A stretch of DNA of 64,000 bases from Siphonodentalium dalli (Eukaryota > Mollusca > Scaphopoda > Gadilida > Siphonodentaliidae): assembly GCA_032622095.1 (NCBI GenBank), contig CP136062.1, positions 57,118,420 through 57,182,419 on the forward strand, written 5' to 3'. The position numbers and the translations under genes were made by a program. The notes below the pieces were generated by a model. That model was not told the DNA's origin, ran no database searches, and saw only the letters and a list, made by a program, of their open reading frames with translations. Shown here one piece after another: positions 33,345-45,589 of this stretch (position 1 is the first letter of the stretch; each line of letters starts with the position of its first letter).

Positions 33345-33500
33345 AATTATGTCCTACCTGACATCTGCATGAAATACCTTCCGTGCGCACCTTTAAACTC
33401 GCCCGCTTCCAATTCCGGGTTCAACTTTTTAACCTACCGATAACCCGGAAGTGCTCCTCTCCCCGCCTCTGCAGATTCTTTCCGGCGCGAAAAAGAATAG
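33345..33500 (+). repeat. DIRS left inverted terminal repeat
   Basis: It matches the complement of 38128-38285 with few differences; landmarks are CTTCCGTGCGCACCTTTAAA and AACCCGGAAGTGCTC. Its outermost bases also pair with the internal region at 37988-38033. Confidence 0.88.
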
Positions 33501-33538
33501 ACGTATATTTCTATCGCTCGCAATTTCTCTTTTCTACA

Positions 33539-34883
33539 ATGTCCGATGAAGAAAATGCTTCACCTTTCGAAGAAAGTGAAGATGATGGAAAACATTGTTA
33601 CGTTAACTACAAACAAAAGAGTTCAAAATTTGATTCGTTTAAGAAAGAAATGAAGGATGAAATGGTTTCTTTTCGCAAAGAATACTCGTCAACACTTGGT
33701 CTCATCCTGGAAAAATTAGACGGCCAACCGGCCAAAAACAATAAACATTCAGACCGTTCAAAGGAACGGCAAGTTAAGTGGTCACGTCGACGCCCAATTA
33801 TATCTGATAGTTCTGTAGAAGGACTGATAACTCCACACTCTGATTCTCATCAGGAGAGAGGAGATAACTTGCATACTAATGACATTGCTTCTGTGGCACT
33901 TTCATTAGTTCCTGGAGCAGACGAATCGATTTTCCTGGGTTCTGTTTCTAAAGGCCTGCTGGAAATTTTCGGTGAGGAAGCCCTTTCTAAGAAATCTTCC
34001 AAGAAAGTTGGACTTTTACTAGATGACTCTATTAAGTCAGAGTTGGAGCATTGGCGAACCTCTCAAATTATATTGTTTTGCGGAAGATACGAAAATCTGT
34101 TTCCCTATTGCTGAAGAGACAGGGTCAATTCTCAAAGTACCTTCTCTTCATGATTTAATTGGTAGATGCATAAACAAGACATATGGGAACAAAGCTAGTT
34201 TCTCGAAGAACAATAAAGCTCTGTTTGGACAACCTTTCAAAAATATTGAAAAACTAGCCTTCAAAGGATAGACATCAGCTCAAATGGGTGTGATTTCAAA
34301 CTTGTACTTTCAACAGAGTTTGGGTACACTTGTCACCATGTTACAGAAGAGTGAGGCTCCTGTAGAAGCCATTTAGTTGGTCAGATATATTTTCAGCATG
34401 TCCACTAAATGTTTAGACCAGTTCGGTAGGACTGGAGCTTTTCACCACCTGATGCGTAGACACTTGGCTCTAGCAGATACGGGGTTATGGCAAATGGATT
34501 GCGCTAAGGAACTTCAAAATTTTCCTCTGTCTCCAGAAGGTGTGTTCGGTGAGGACTTCCTCAAGGAGAAGAAAGACAAAGACAAAGCTTTAGAAGACCT
34601 AATTCCTGATTTAGGTAAAAAGCCTGTGAAACGACCAGCCTCGGCTTCTATAGCTTCTTATCAGGAGAGCATTTCTCAACCTCCACCTAAACGTAGGTTT
34701 CAGCCTACAGGAAACAGGAATTTCAATTTCCCTGCACAGAACCAAGGGCAACGAAATGACAATTTTCGTCCCTTTCGACCAGCAGAACCTCGACCGGGAG
34801 CAAACGACAGAGTTGCAAAATTTCAGATCCCAAAGAGAGGAACTGCTGGCCCCAGCGCTAGAGGCAGATACGACAAAAGATGA
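33539..34883 (+). pseudogene. DIRS Gag-like protein, broken
   Basis: Starts MSDEENASPFEESEDDG at 33539. An acidic N-terminus is followed by a helical region and a C-terminal Pro/Arg/Asn-rich tail (PPPKRRFQPTGNRNF onward), the general layout of DIRS Gag proteins. The frame shifts near 34070 and has in-frame TAG at 34269-34271 and 34374-34376. The middle contains LDQFGRTGAFHHLMRRHLAL, a segment recalled from DIRS Gag-like proteins. Its end overlaps the reverse-transcriptase frame, which is normal for these elements. It would bind element RNA if intact. Confidence 0.75.
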
Positions 34884-36051
34884 CTATGTAAGTATGCAAA
34901 ATATAGTCAAGACGGATATACTGGTCAGTGGTCGATTAACAAAATGCCTGGAATATTGGAAATTAATAACCTCAGACAAGTGGGTTTTGTCAGGGATAGA
35001 GGGCTTCAAACTAGATTTTGTAATGCCACCTCCCTTTTCAGGCATAAAAGAGACGAAAACCTCTTTCGAAAAACTGAACATTTTACAAGTAGAAATAAAT
35101 CATCTTTTAAATATAAACGCTATAGAAAAAGTTCCTTTGAAACAAATGCTAAAAGGTTTCTACAGCACATTCTTCTTGGCAAAGAAGTAAAACGGGAAAA
35201 TGAGAGCAATTCTCAACCTGAAACCTTTCAACCTCCGAAATCAACTTTTCAAAATGGACACTTTGAAAAAAGCACTCGAGGTGATAAAACCAGGAGATTG
35301 GGGGATAACCCTGGACCTAGTAGATGCCTACTTTCATCTACCTGTTTACGCCCCTCACAGAAAATTTCAGAGATTCTGCGTGAACGGGATAGCTTACCAG
35401 TACAAAGTTGTCTGTTTCGGGCCCAAACTTTCCCCACGTTACTTTACCAAAGTAACAAGTGCAGTGGCAGCGTTCCTGAGGAACCAAAATATGAGAATAA
35501 TAATGTATTTAGACGACTGGTTACTGGTGAACCAGTCGGGAACAAATTTGATAGAAAACAAGACTTATGTCCTGAATCTTCTGGAGAACTTAGGATTTGT
35601 GATAAATCAAGAGAAATCTCATCTAACACCAACTCAAAAGTTGACTGATTTAGGGGCAGATTTGATGCTTCAAAAGGGGTTAGTGAAACCAACCATGGAA
35701 AGAGTAATGAGCATTCAGAGGGAAGTGTTGAAAATAACTATGGGGGAAACGAAGGCCCAGCAATACTTGAAATTAATCGGCAAAATTGCTTTTTGTCTAG
35801 AACTCATTCCCAACGCGAGACTCTTCATGCGTCCTATACAGTTACATCTATTATCAGTTTGGAAAACAAATTCGATGACTTTAGATCACAATGTGCCGTG
35901 TACACCCAACCTAGAACTTCATTTGAAATGGTGGTTGTCAGTTCAGAACATGCGGCAGGGTCGATACCTTCAACAAAAGTTGAGTACGATTATGATCACA
36001 ACAGATGCGTCTACCAATCATGGCTGGGGGGCCACATGGAAGGGAAAATAG
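34756..36051 (+). pseudogene. DIRS reverse transcriptase/RNase H, broken
   Basis: One frame carries the RT palm and fingers, with TAA at 35188-35190 between STFFLAKK and NGKMRAILNLK. Visible are KMRAILNLKPFN, TLDLVDAYFHLPV (first catalytic Asp), the GPKLSPRYFTK segment and the catalytic box MYLDDWLL. RNase H begins at TTDASTNHGWGATW; the frame ends right after (36051), and the NHIPGKLNVLAERLSR part of RNase H follows in another frame downstream. The enzyme would copy element RNA into DNA. One stop and a frameshift make it inactive. Confidence 0.88.
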
Positions 36052-37800
36052 TCCAAGGCAAATGGTCAGAGGAAGAGAAGAAAATACACATAATCACATA
36101 AACATAAATATACATAAACAATCTCGAATTGAAAGATGTAATTCTCACAGTCAAACATTTCTCAAAAGAATTGACCAATCATCATGTCTTAGTCCGATCA
36201 GACAATGTAACAGTAGTACATTATATAAACAAACAGGGGGTGGACTCATTCGATACAGCTTTGTGTACTACTGTGGGATTTGTGCACTACATCACAATAT
36301 GACTCTGTCAGCCAATCATATCCCAGGGAAGTTGAATGTTCTAGCAGAAAGGTTGAGCAGATTTCGAATCTTAGAGTCAGAATGGGAACTTCACCATCAA
36401 ATAACACAGAAAATGTTCCAAATATGGGGTTTTCCGCTAGTAGATCTGTTTGCGACTTTTCAAAACAAAACAACGACACTTTTCTGCTCTTGGCATCCGC
36501 ATCCACAAGCATTGACGATAGATGCTCTCACAATGGACTGGGAGAACCTTTTCGCTTATGCTTTTCCACCAATTCCTCTACTTTCCAGAGTTCTGAGTCA
36601 TATGACCAAATACAAATGCGAGGTAATACTGATAGCGCCTCAGTGGCCCAAACAACTTTGGTATCCTCAATTATTACAACTCCTAGTAGACCAACCCAGG
36701 CGAATTCCGATTCTTCCAGATATACTGACCCAGCATCATTTAAAAGTGAGTCACAACAATCCGCAGGATCTAATTCTACGGGCCTGGCGTCTGTCAACAG
36801 ACAGCTCCAGGCAGAAGGCTTTTCTGAGAAATCTAGGGAGTTGTTCTCAGCCTCTCGTAGAACGGAGCACACAACGCGACTATGATTGTAAATTCAAGAA
36901 GTTCTCTAGTTGGTGTACTACACGGCATATCAATACACAGTCAGTCTCTCTGAGTGACTGTGCGAATTTTCTTGCCCATTTATTTGAAGAGGGTCTCAAA
37001 TACAGAACAATATCTGGATATAGATCTATGCTCGCAGCAATCCGACCAAAGGTAGAAAACCATTCAGTAGGACAACATCCTAAATTCGTTAGGTTATTGA
37101 AAGGAGTATTCAACACGCGTCCTCCTATTAAACGACTAGTTCCCGAATGGGATTTACCACGGGTACTTGAATCGTTACAGAAAGTTCCATATGAACCTCT
37201 AAATCTGGCATCTCTCAAATATCTTACCTGGAAAACTGTGTTTCTGGTAGCCTCCTTTAGAAGAAGTGATTTACAAGCTCTCTCTCTATTGGAGAAGACA
37301 ATATGGTTTCAAAATCAAATGGCATAATATTTGTACGGAAAGGCTTATCAAAACAAGATAGAATAAATCATAAATCCCCGAATATTGTAATACCTTGTTT
37401 CAAAGAAAATAGCCTTTTAGATCCAAAGAGAACTTTAGAAATGTATTTAGAGAGAACACAAGATATTAGGAAGAATGAACAATTATTTATAACAATAAAT
37501 AAACCACATAGACCGGCTACTGCCCAAGCTATTTCAAATTGGATTGTACACACTATAAAGAAAGCATACACACCTAATGCATTAAATGCGAAACAGGTGA
37601 AAAGCCATGACACAAGAGCAATATGACCATCTTGGGCCCTTTTCAATGGAGCTCATCTAGAAGACATACTCCGAAGTGCTGACTGGAGTAACCCAAATAC
37701 ATTAATTTCCTTCTATTACAGGAACTGTGATGACATTAAAGGTTGTACAAAGATGTTGAATGCCCAGAAGAATGATTCATAGATTCTTCCCGACGAGTTC
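36052..37800 (+). pseudogene. DIRS RNase H end and tyrosine recombinase, broken
   Basis: Two frames (about 36100-37327 and 37303 on) make the end of RNase H and a tyrosine recombinase. Recombinase motifs are the first Arg in VASFRRSDLQAL, the HxxR box SHDTRAI (about 37605-37622) and the tyrosine region LISFYYR (about 37705-37725). A TGA at 37624-37626 interrupts directly after the HxxR box, and a frameshift separates the Arg from it. In intact DIRS elements this enzyme integrates the circular DNA form without duplicating target sequence. Confidence 0.85.
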
Positions 37801-37987
37801 GCTGACAAATTAAAGACTTTTGGTGTCTAGTGAATTGTATATAAGTGGATTTCATGCAGATGTCATGTTAAAGCATACAGAAAAAAAATGTAATTATAAT
37901 CTGTAAATATGTTGAAGAAATTGAACGAAACAGAAGGTCCGGTGGGATATCATCTCCACAGCAGCAAGAAGAGCTCTGCATTCAAGT

Positions 37988-38090
37988 GGATTTCATGCAG
38001 ATGTCAGGTAGGACATAATTTTGAAATAAAATAAAAAAATTTGTTAAAGTACAAATTTTATGAAAAATTATTCCTACCTTACATCTGCAC
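37988..38090 (+). repeat. DIRS internal complementary region
   Basis: The first part (37988-38033) is the exact complement of the left end, around CCTACCTGACATCTGCAT; the second part (about 38045-38090) is the complement of the right end with a few mismatches. This is the template that restores element ends in the circular-intermediate model for DIRS. Confidence 0.88.
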
Positions 38091-38127
38091 TTCCCTCCCT
38101 CCTCCCCTCATGGTGTCCCTAGACGCT

Positions 38128-38297
38128 TTTTCGCCGAAAAGGGAATCTGAAGAGGCGGGGAGATGAGCACTTCCGGGTTACCGGTAGGTTAAAAAGTTGA
38201 ACCCGGAAGTGGAAGCGCGCCAGTTTAAAGGTGCGCACGGAAGGTATTTCATGCAGATGTCAGGTAGGTATAATTTTTCATAAAATTTGTTCTTTAA
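38128..38297 (-). repeat. DIRS right inverted terminal repeat
   Basis: Complement of the left terminal repeat, with landmarks GAGCACTTCCGGGTT and TTTAAAGGTGCGCACGGAAG. It ends in the AT-rich AAATTTGTTCTTTAACA. Confidence 0.88.
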
Positions 38298-39425
38298 CAC
38301 ATTTTTTTATTTTCCCCCTAAAATATAGTAAAAATTAATACAAGGGGTTTTTACAGTGGAGAAGGGAGATTCGGAACTACAAATTTCGCAAAACATTTTC
38401 TAATATCAAAATGATACAATTTCTAAGTTAAACTCAGTAAAACAAACATTTCAGGCATGAAAATCAATTAGCGTATGCAAATTCATATTAGTGTACGTGT
38501 ATATGTAGTTTAAGCATTGTTACCGAAATAGAAAATATTGATAGCATCAGCAAGGTTATAAGATGTGTTTGATTGTTAAATGTCTAATAATTCATTAAAA
38601 GGTTTGCGACCACCCCTGTGTGAGCGTGGCCATTAGCAAGCATGTGTTTGCTCATTCACTTGTCAGAGGGGTTGAGACCACATATTACACACAGGCGATA
38701 ACATACCCGTTCACTGCCTCCGTCGGATATTGATTGTATTATTTTTTTCATTGGTCAATTAAGTCACATGGGGCATACCTGATATTTTCTTGCTCGTCAT
38801 GTGGACGCGCCATAAAGTTGTGGCCCTCGTTGTGTATTTAAAAAAGCCCAAAATAAAACTTCTAACTCCTGATAATCATCACACCCACCATTACCTGTTT
38901 TTTTTTTATCTGCGCCCCCCCCCCCCCCCCCATTTCAAAATGACATGGACCAAGTGTAATGACTCTCTTTTTTCATACTCATATCATTATTTAACACATA
39001 AAAGTGTGTATTTTTGTGCGACCTTTTGCACAATTTTATCCAGCGTAAAAACGCTTCAATTTTTTTTTTCGGTTTCGGAAACGCCACAATGAAAACACCG
39101 GGATGATGGAACACATGTCCCCATGAACTACTCAAAACTATTTTATTTTTTTTGCAAAACCAGAAAACACGATTCGGTGAAAGCAAATTCCTATATAAGT
39201 ATATTAAGAAATGCATTTGTTTGTGAGACAATATGTCCATCTTTCGTCGCTCAGTTGTATGTGAGATAAAGCTGTGCTCTGATTGGCTATAATCGACTGT
39301 GTGTTAGCGACGTGCATGGGAGAGCCAATGTATCATATATCATGTATTAATCATGTACCCGGTGCTCAGTTCACCACATGTCGTCTACGTTGATTACTTC
39401 TCTAATCTGAGACAATCATGTGATG
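38298..39425. other. No gene; repeat half and poly-C tract
   Basis: Holds the second copy of the direct repeat at 38612-38680 and a long C run at about 38917-38932. Frames here lack known motifs. Confidence 0.55.
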
Positions 39426-39429
39426 GAAT

Positions 39430-39880
39430 GTGACCCTATAATAGCATAGTCGCATCACTGTTATTCACATTCAGACAGATAACAGCCACCATAATAGTAA
39501 CTTAGTCGCATCACTGTGCCCCCGTAATAACATAGTCGCATCACTGTTAATCACATTCAGACAGATAACAGCCACCATAATAGTAACTTAGTAGCATCAC
39601 TGTGCCCCCGTAATAACATAGTCGCATCACTGTTATTCACATTCAGACAGATAACAGCCACCATAATAGTAACTTAGTCGCATCACTGTGCCCCCGTAAC
39701 AACATAGTTGCATCACTGTTATTCACATTCGGACAAATAACAGCCCCCCTTTAAAAGTAACTTAGTCGCATCACTGTGCCCCCATAGTGTCATAGTTGCA
39801 TCACTGTTATTCACATTCAGACAGATAACACCCCCATAGTAACATAGTGGCATCACTGTTATTCACATTCAGACATACAA
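39430..39880 (+). repeat. 86-bp minisatellite, about five copies
   Basis: ACATTCAG anchors recur at 39467, 39553, 39639, 39725 (as ACATTCGG), 39813 and 39864, a spacing of 86, 86, 86, 88 and 51. Each unit holds two versions of TAGTCGCATCACTGT, one followed by TATTCACATTCAG and one by GCCCCCGTAA. The first copies are almost identical and the last ones decay. Confidence 0.92.
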
Positions 39881-40099
39881 TAGGGTTCCCCTCAACGGGC
39901 TCAGGAAGCTACAATACGACTGTTACACCTTAAATATATTATAATTGTGTTACATAAATTATTCTTTGTGTTCCCGCCTTGTGATTCCTCGTGCACCCAA
40001 CATTCACCCACATGTCCATCATCCAAATAGTAGCAGCCATGGGTGGCAGGTGACTGAATATGAAGAGCGATTACACTGTGAAATCATACCAGATATAAA

Positions 40100-40308
40100 C
40101 TATCCGGCCATGATTTCACAGATGTAATTTCGCGTCCCTGTACATTCGCCGTCGTATAAATAGTCCCCTTTGTAGATGTCAACACAGTTATGCGCGGTGC
40201 CTCCGTTCGGCGTCCCGGGGTACCAAGCCGCCCACATAGCACTCCCATCCGAGTGAACCCAGTTCCCCTCGTGGGCGGCGTCACTGCCGTCTATCCAATA
40301 CGTAGTAC
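40100..40308 (-). CDS. C-type lectin domain, terminal exon
   Basis: Acceptor AG at 40309-40310 and stop TAG at 40100-40102. Reading from the acceptor gives TTYWIDGSDAAHEGNW, then MWAAWYPGTPNGG, then NCVDIYKGDYLYDGEC and YICE: the WIDG block, the W-PG-PN loop and the last conserved cysteines of a C-type lectin-like domain. The canonical calcium-binding EPN/QPD triplet is replaced by TPN and no WND is seen, so sugar binding by the classic route is doubtful. It joins in phase 1 with the exon at 45212-45385 to give HLSSG-TTYWIDG without loss, a strong sign of real splicing. Probably the C-terminal part of a secreted or extracellular protein; expression not shown. Confidence 0.88.
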
Positions 40309-43300
40309 CTACAAGATAGAATAGAAGGCGACGTTAACGGAATGATGTGGCACCCAGAGCAGCCCACGCGGGTTCATTCACGGTTTATGACTTGAAGATA
40401 AATACAATGGACAGGTTTAGATCAGACTACGTCAAACGTCGCATTTCAAGACTAAACCGCTGAATGGTAACTAAACTATAACTCGCTGAAAACATCTACA
40501 TAGAACCCCAGCATGAGTTTTTTTCGCACGAACTACATGTCCATGTATACATACGATGGTGCGTTTCATATATCGTTGTCATTTGATCGCACCGATCACA
40601 AATGTCGCAGTTAATGCGGTTGGAAGTAGATAGTCAGTTGATATACATGTATATTGTGATAATTTTCAGCCTCGTAAACAATATAAAACCCAAAAGTCAC
40701 ATTCAGTTATCGCATTTGTTAATTTTTGGGAAGAATATCGTCACAAGGAACCAGTTTATTTTCGCCGGAAATATATGTCTGCTTTAAGATAGTTACATGA
40801 TTGTGTTCAGGTCATATCATTGTTCCGAGATTAATGTGACACAAACATTAGGTCCTATGAATCAGTTGGGAATGATAACCCCAGGTTCGATAATTTATGA
40901 CACTAAAATATCACTGTTTCCGACTACCAATAACTTTTTGGTAAATATAACTTCTTGGTTTTTGTCATATTCGCCATACACATGTAACTAAAGAGTATTA
41001 CGAGGATCTTGGTGTTTCTTGGTCCAACAAATTTTATGATTATTTTCTTACAGAAAGACAACCACAACCGAGTGGACCAGATTACATATAAACATTATTG
41101 TGCTTTATCCTAAGTATTTCTATCTGCTTTATTCTTCTTTGTAACAAATGAAGATATTCAATTCAATTGTTTATTTTTCTTCCCTCAAAACACGAGTATT
41201 TAGCCAGTTCTGTGAAATTATATCGTGGTAAATTAAAAATTAACTCAACATTATAACATTTGAAGCTGTCATTCACAGAGCAATCACAAAGCAATAAGCT
41301 ATGTTATAGTGATACATGTTCTTGTTTTCTGAAATTATTTGTTATGCTATCACTTCTTATTGGTATCTAAATAGACACAAATTATATCACATTTTAACCT
41401 CCAAATCTACTAAAATCCATTGATCTGGTCTTTTCTTGATTACCGTTCAGATTAAACATATGCAGCGAAGATTGTTATATGTAAAATATAACAGCTTTCG
41501 CTTCACAGAGAATGGTGGGGGGGGGGGGGGTGGGTGGATAGGAAAAAACTCCAGGATACAAGGTCCGGGTGGGTGGGTGGATTCTGAGCGCCGATAGCAG
41601 GTGCCATATGCATTTTTTCCAAATCCATGTTTAAGAATATGTTATGAAGGGTGCTCCTAGTTTCAATGTTTACGCAACGACGCTACCCCGACACAAAGAA
41701 AACTAACAAAATCTGATTACTAGTATATATAATTCCACATATCTATTGATTATTTTGCATGTGAGTTTCTTGTGTTTTTGTATAATGTGCAAAGCGCTTA
41801 GGGCCCCTTATAAATATTATTATTATTATATTAATATATTTTGTGACACGATATCATGGGGTGGGTCCCGCTTCTTATACGAGGAACAATTGCACTGAAA
41901 AAATAAGATTTTCCATCGGTTCTCATCATTGTTGTTTTTGACATTCAATTATCGCTGTGATGCCAACGTCAGCTCATTTAATTTTTCTGGTGCTTTAAAG
42001 GTACGGTTGGCCTTGGCGGTGGGTATCCTGTGAAAATATTTCCACCCGTCAAAAACCGCCACAAACAGAAAGAACAACAAAATATAGACAGACTTTGTCC
42101 GTTTACAAATAAGAAATATCGCATAAACAGTATGTTATTGTCATATTTTTGACCATTGTTATGTAAACCAAAGCATAAAAAGTTACTTTTCTGGTGTTTG
42201 TTTATATTATGATGGTAAACATAAAGAGCGTTCTTTGTGGGTGAATTCCTGATATGGAACGAATAAAGAGCGTTTATGCCATGTGTGTGCGATTAGCCAG
42301 CAGCATTGTGCTGTCTTCTGTAACACAATCAGGCTCTTGCTTAGGTAAAATATAGTAAATCTTTATGATAACATGCTGTTTACGCGATGGTCATGGTATA
42401 TATGAACGAAACTGTATGCGTTTTAATGTTTTTCTATTTACGGTGATTGGAACAAATATGAATATTTGGACAACTAAGGCCTCACGTGCCTTTAAATGGT
42501 ATGAATACTGAAAGATAAACATATTTCCTGTATATTATTGTATTATGTTCAACATTGGGTAGATGTGACCTTGGATTACTGGGATTTTACCAATATAATG
42601 CAAAGCTGAGTAATTAAACATAACATGCTAAGTATTACAAAACAAGTATTCACCTTTTAGATGATAATATGTTATTTAGGGATTACTGTTTCTGCCACAT
42701 ATGCTTGTAATACGATCCAATGCCCACCCGTCCAAACCCGCACTGCCAGTATGCACCGTCCCTATATACGTACCTGATATACACATGTACATCACGGTAG
42801 CATATATGTGTCTCATTTATACTACAATGACTGAAGGCAGAAACGTATATACTATTAGGCATTATGTCTGTGGACGGTGGGGGAGGTAAATACGCCGTAT
42901 AATTAAATCGTATAAAGTTAGTATGTATATAGTGCAGTTAGGGGTGTGGCAGAGCATCGAGCGCGTTACAATGCCCTGTAAATGTTTGCCATTTGCAAAG
43001 AATACATGTATTTTATTAGTGTGTTCTTCAATTACTTGTTATTGGTTAATGGAACAGACTGCAGATTGAAAATTATATAATTAATACATTGCAGAAACCG
43101 GACGACCATTTAGTGATATAGCCATGCAGGGCTATATCCACAACATGATATAATACGCTGCTGTGAATACACATCTTTGTCGCATGTATAATAATACGGG
43201 CAACCTATGGCATAAACTGCGGGTAACCTATGGGAATGGATGCTGAACTTATTTGACAGGTTTAGTTGATGAGTGTTCTGCGATTTTATGAGATTGCTGG

Positions 43301-45211
43301 TGATTGTCATACCACCACCCCCCACTAAAACAGAAAGTAATACTCGCAATGGAAAATACTTTTATATTATATCAATTGCGCACCCTCCACATTTGGAAAT
43401 AATTGTAACAATCTGTTAGCTCCGGCCATTCTATTTTTGTAATTACATTTCACATGTGCCTAAATAGTGTGTATTCGACATCGACATCCAGTTAAAGATG
43501 ACATGTCAGATTGGACCACCATATGTTCGTGTGCTGTACCAGTAAATAATAAGATCGGTCACAAGAGCTAATTAGTATGAGGTATATAGGGTCAGATATC
43601 GACTTTCAGAAAGTTGAAGTTTAAATAAATTTTGATTTATGTCAGCATAGCAAAAAAATTAAATGACCGTCTCTTATAAAGAGCGTTAATGCTTCTGTCG
43701 CACACAAGTGGTAGATAATAAAGAGCGTTCTCAATAATTATCTAGAATGATACTAGACTCAGTTTGATAGCAAATACAGACGGAGCAAGGAAGCTTATAG
43801 TGACGAGGAAGGGCATTCTTTTAAACAATAATAAATATGCGGGGTTGTGGGGGTGTTCGTATGTCACGCTAAACTTGTGATGGCGTCAAAATATTTCTCC
43901 GAAAAAGTTCCTGTACCGATTTTATTTATTTCTCGGCAACAGAAATAACAAACAACGATTTTAAGTACATTTATTATCCATGACACTCAATCGGGTCCGT
44001 GGTTTAAGTTTCATTTTGTTCGTATATGGAATCCTTCAATGTGCAAATTATTTCGCAATTGATGACTTTTAAGGTGTGATAAGAATCACATCAATGGGAA
44101 CAGGCATTGCGTGCGGCATGGTCAATTATAGAGAAAAATACCCCATGCCTCGATAAACGGATCAAACACTTGTTCCATTGCGGAATTTTTATTCCAAATC
44201 ACATAACATTATAGAGTAGTTTCCCTTTACATGTATAAGATAAATTATATGATAACAATATTTCGACGACACGCATAACAACAGGCGATCTTTTGTGCCT
44301 GGTACTCGATTGTGTCAGCTCTGGTAATTTACGCGGAGCAGCGTACACTATTAAATTACCGGTGTTCATAATATTCAACACGTTCTCCGCGACCATATTA
44401 CACATGTTATGAATTCTACAGTATGCACCCCTGAGATTTGTCAACAAGAAGAGATGAACCATATCTCGCGGTGAGAAGTGCAACTTTCTCGCAACTAATT
44501 CTCGAAATGTAATGAGATTTGACAATGGTCGAAAATATTCAGAAATCAGGAATAATTTGGATAGTGGAATTTTGGAAGTTGATTAACGGGTATCCTCTGA
44601 TTAAAGACTTCTGTGTTAAGCATGATGCATAGATTACATGATATTTAAAATAAACCATTGATTTGCAGTTTATATAGAGTATACAACAATGACACACCTT
44701 TGTTATAAGTATCAATGACAACTGCAACTAAAACCTAATCAATTCATAGTCGAAATAAATTAAATGTTAAAAATGGGATAAACGTCGCTCATAGCTAGCC
44801 CGATCAGCCAGAGTCCGCATAAACACGGGTCAGTATCAGCCGGATTAAATCGTGCATCTGGACAAGTGTGTCCGGTGTTCGTAGTTTAGATCGATTCTCT
44901 TCTCAGAACCATGTTTGTCAGTGGAATGAACAAACTAGCTGAGCAGCAATATCCCCATAGCCGGTAGAGCAAAAGTTATAAAGCGTAAATTGCCTTTAAA
45001 CCAAAAAATACGACTATTTGGGGAATTTCCTGCAAACATTCTGAGAACTCTTTGTATCTCCGGTGTTATGTCTTGTCATTAACTCGTTAGCTCAGTTTAA
45101 AGCAAAGGTTATGGCTTGTGTCGACGCCACGTAATAATTGTGTAAGGATTTTAATAAAATATAACTCCGGAGCAGCATTGTGTTCATTATCGTGAGTCGT
45201 GTTATACTTAC
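40309..45211 (-). other. Intron of the lectin gene
   Basis: Bounded by GTAAGT (45211 down) and TTGTAG (ending 40309) on the minus strand. It contains a poly-G run at about 41517-41530 and four copies of the dispersed AAAGAGCGTT motif (42223, 42264, 43677, 43720). One 108-codon open frame at 44199-44525 has no known domain and I do not call it. Confidence 0.75.
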
Positions 45212-45385
45212 CGGAGGAGAGATGACCTTTAACCTCTTGGAACATTGCTGTGTTTTGGATAAAGATTAGTCGGCCGCACATCTTATTACATGCCGACATA
45301 GCATCAACCTGGTTCTTGCGATCATTGCTGAAATATGTACAGATCCCTGCGTCTGACAGCCACACCTGGTTGCTCCCGGTGCAAT
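45212..45385 (-). CDS. C-type lectin domain, first exon
   Basis: Acceptor AG at 45386-45387, donor GT at 45210-45211 (GTAAGT). The exon is 174 bases in phase 1-1, a movable module. It reads CTGSNQVWLSDAGICTYFS, then AMSACNKMCGRLIFIQN and MFQEVKGHLSSG, matching the N-terminal half of a C-type lectin-like fold: two cysteines, then the helix with C..MCGRL.FIQ. It joins the exon at 40100-40308. Further exons upstream must supply the start; the TSP1 exon at 48258-48474 is the nearest candidate on the same strand. Confidence 0.88.
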
Positions 45386-45589
45386 CTATAACACAAAGGA
45401 CAATACATGCGTAAGATGTGTGTGTTCGAAAGGCGATGGATAAAATTACATAACATTGTCCCTTTGGACAATTTTCTACACAACCAACACAAAAGTGTTG
45501 TTATTCTATCAAGTAAACAATTGCCATCAACCTTCGCAACTTATATATATAACCCACAATTAACTTCCACAACTTCGGGAATATTGTGC

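Larger units (their letters stand above)
33330..38297 (+). mobile_element. DIRS-type tyrosine-recombinase retrotransposon, decayed
   Basis: It has the full DIRS architecture: inverted terminal repeats (left about 33345-33500, right about 38128-38285) and an internal complementary region (37988-38090) that pairs with both outer ends, as if they were joined in a circle. Coding order on the plus strand is Gag-like, reverse transcriptase/RNase H, then tyrosine recombinase. Several stop codons and frameshifts make this copy inactive. There are no LTRs and no target duplication, as expected. Confidence 0.92.

Noticed and set aside
39430-39880. CRISPR-like array
   Set aside because: Units are contiguous near-identical copies without unique spacers, in an animal genome. 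It is a minisatellite.
44199-44525. 108-codon minus-strand frame in the lectin intron
   Set aside because: No known domain, no splice borders, inside an intron whose exons join well. A chance frame is more likely.
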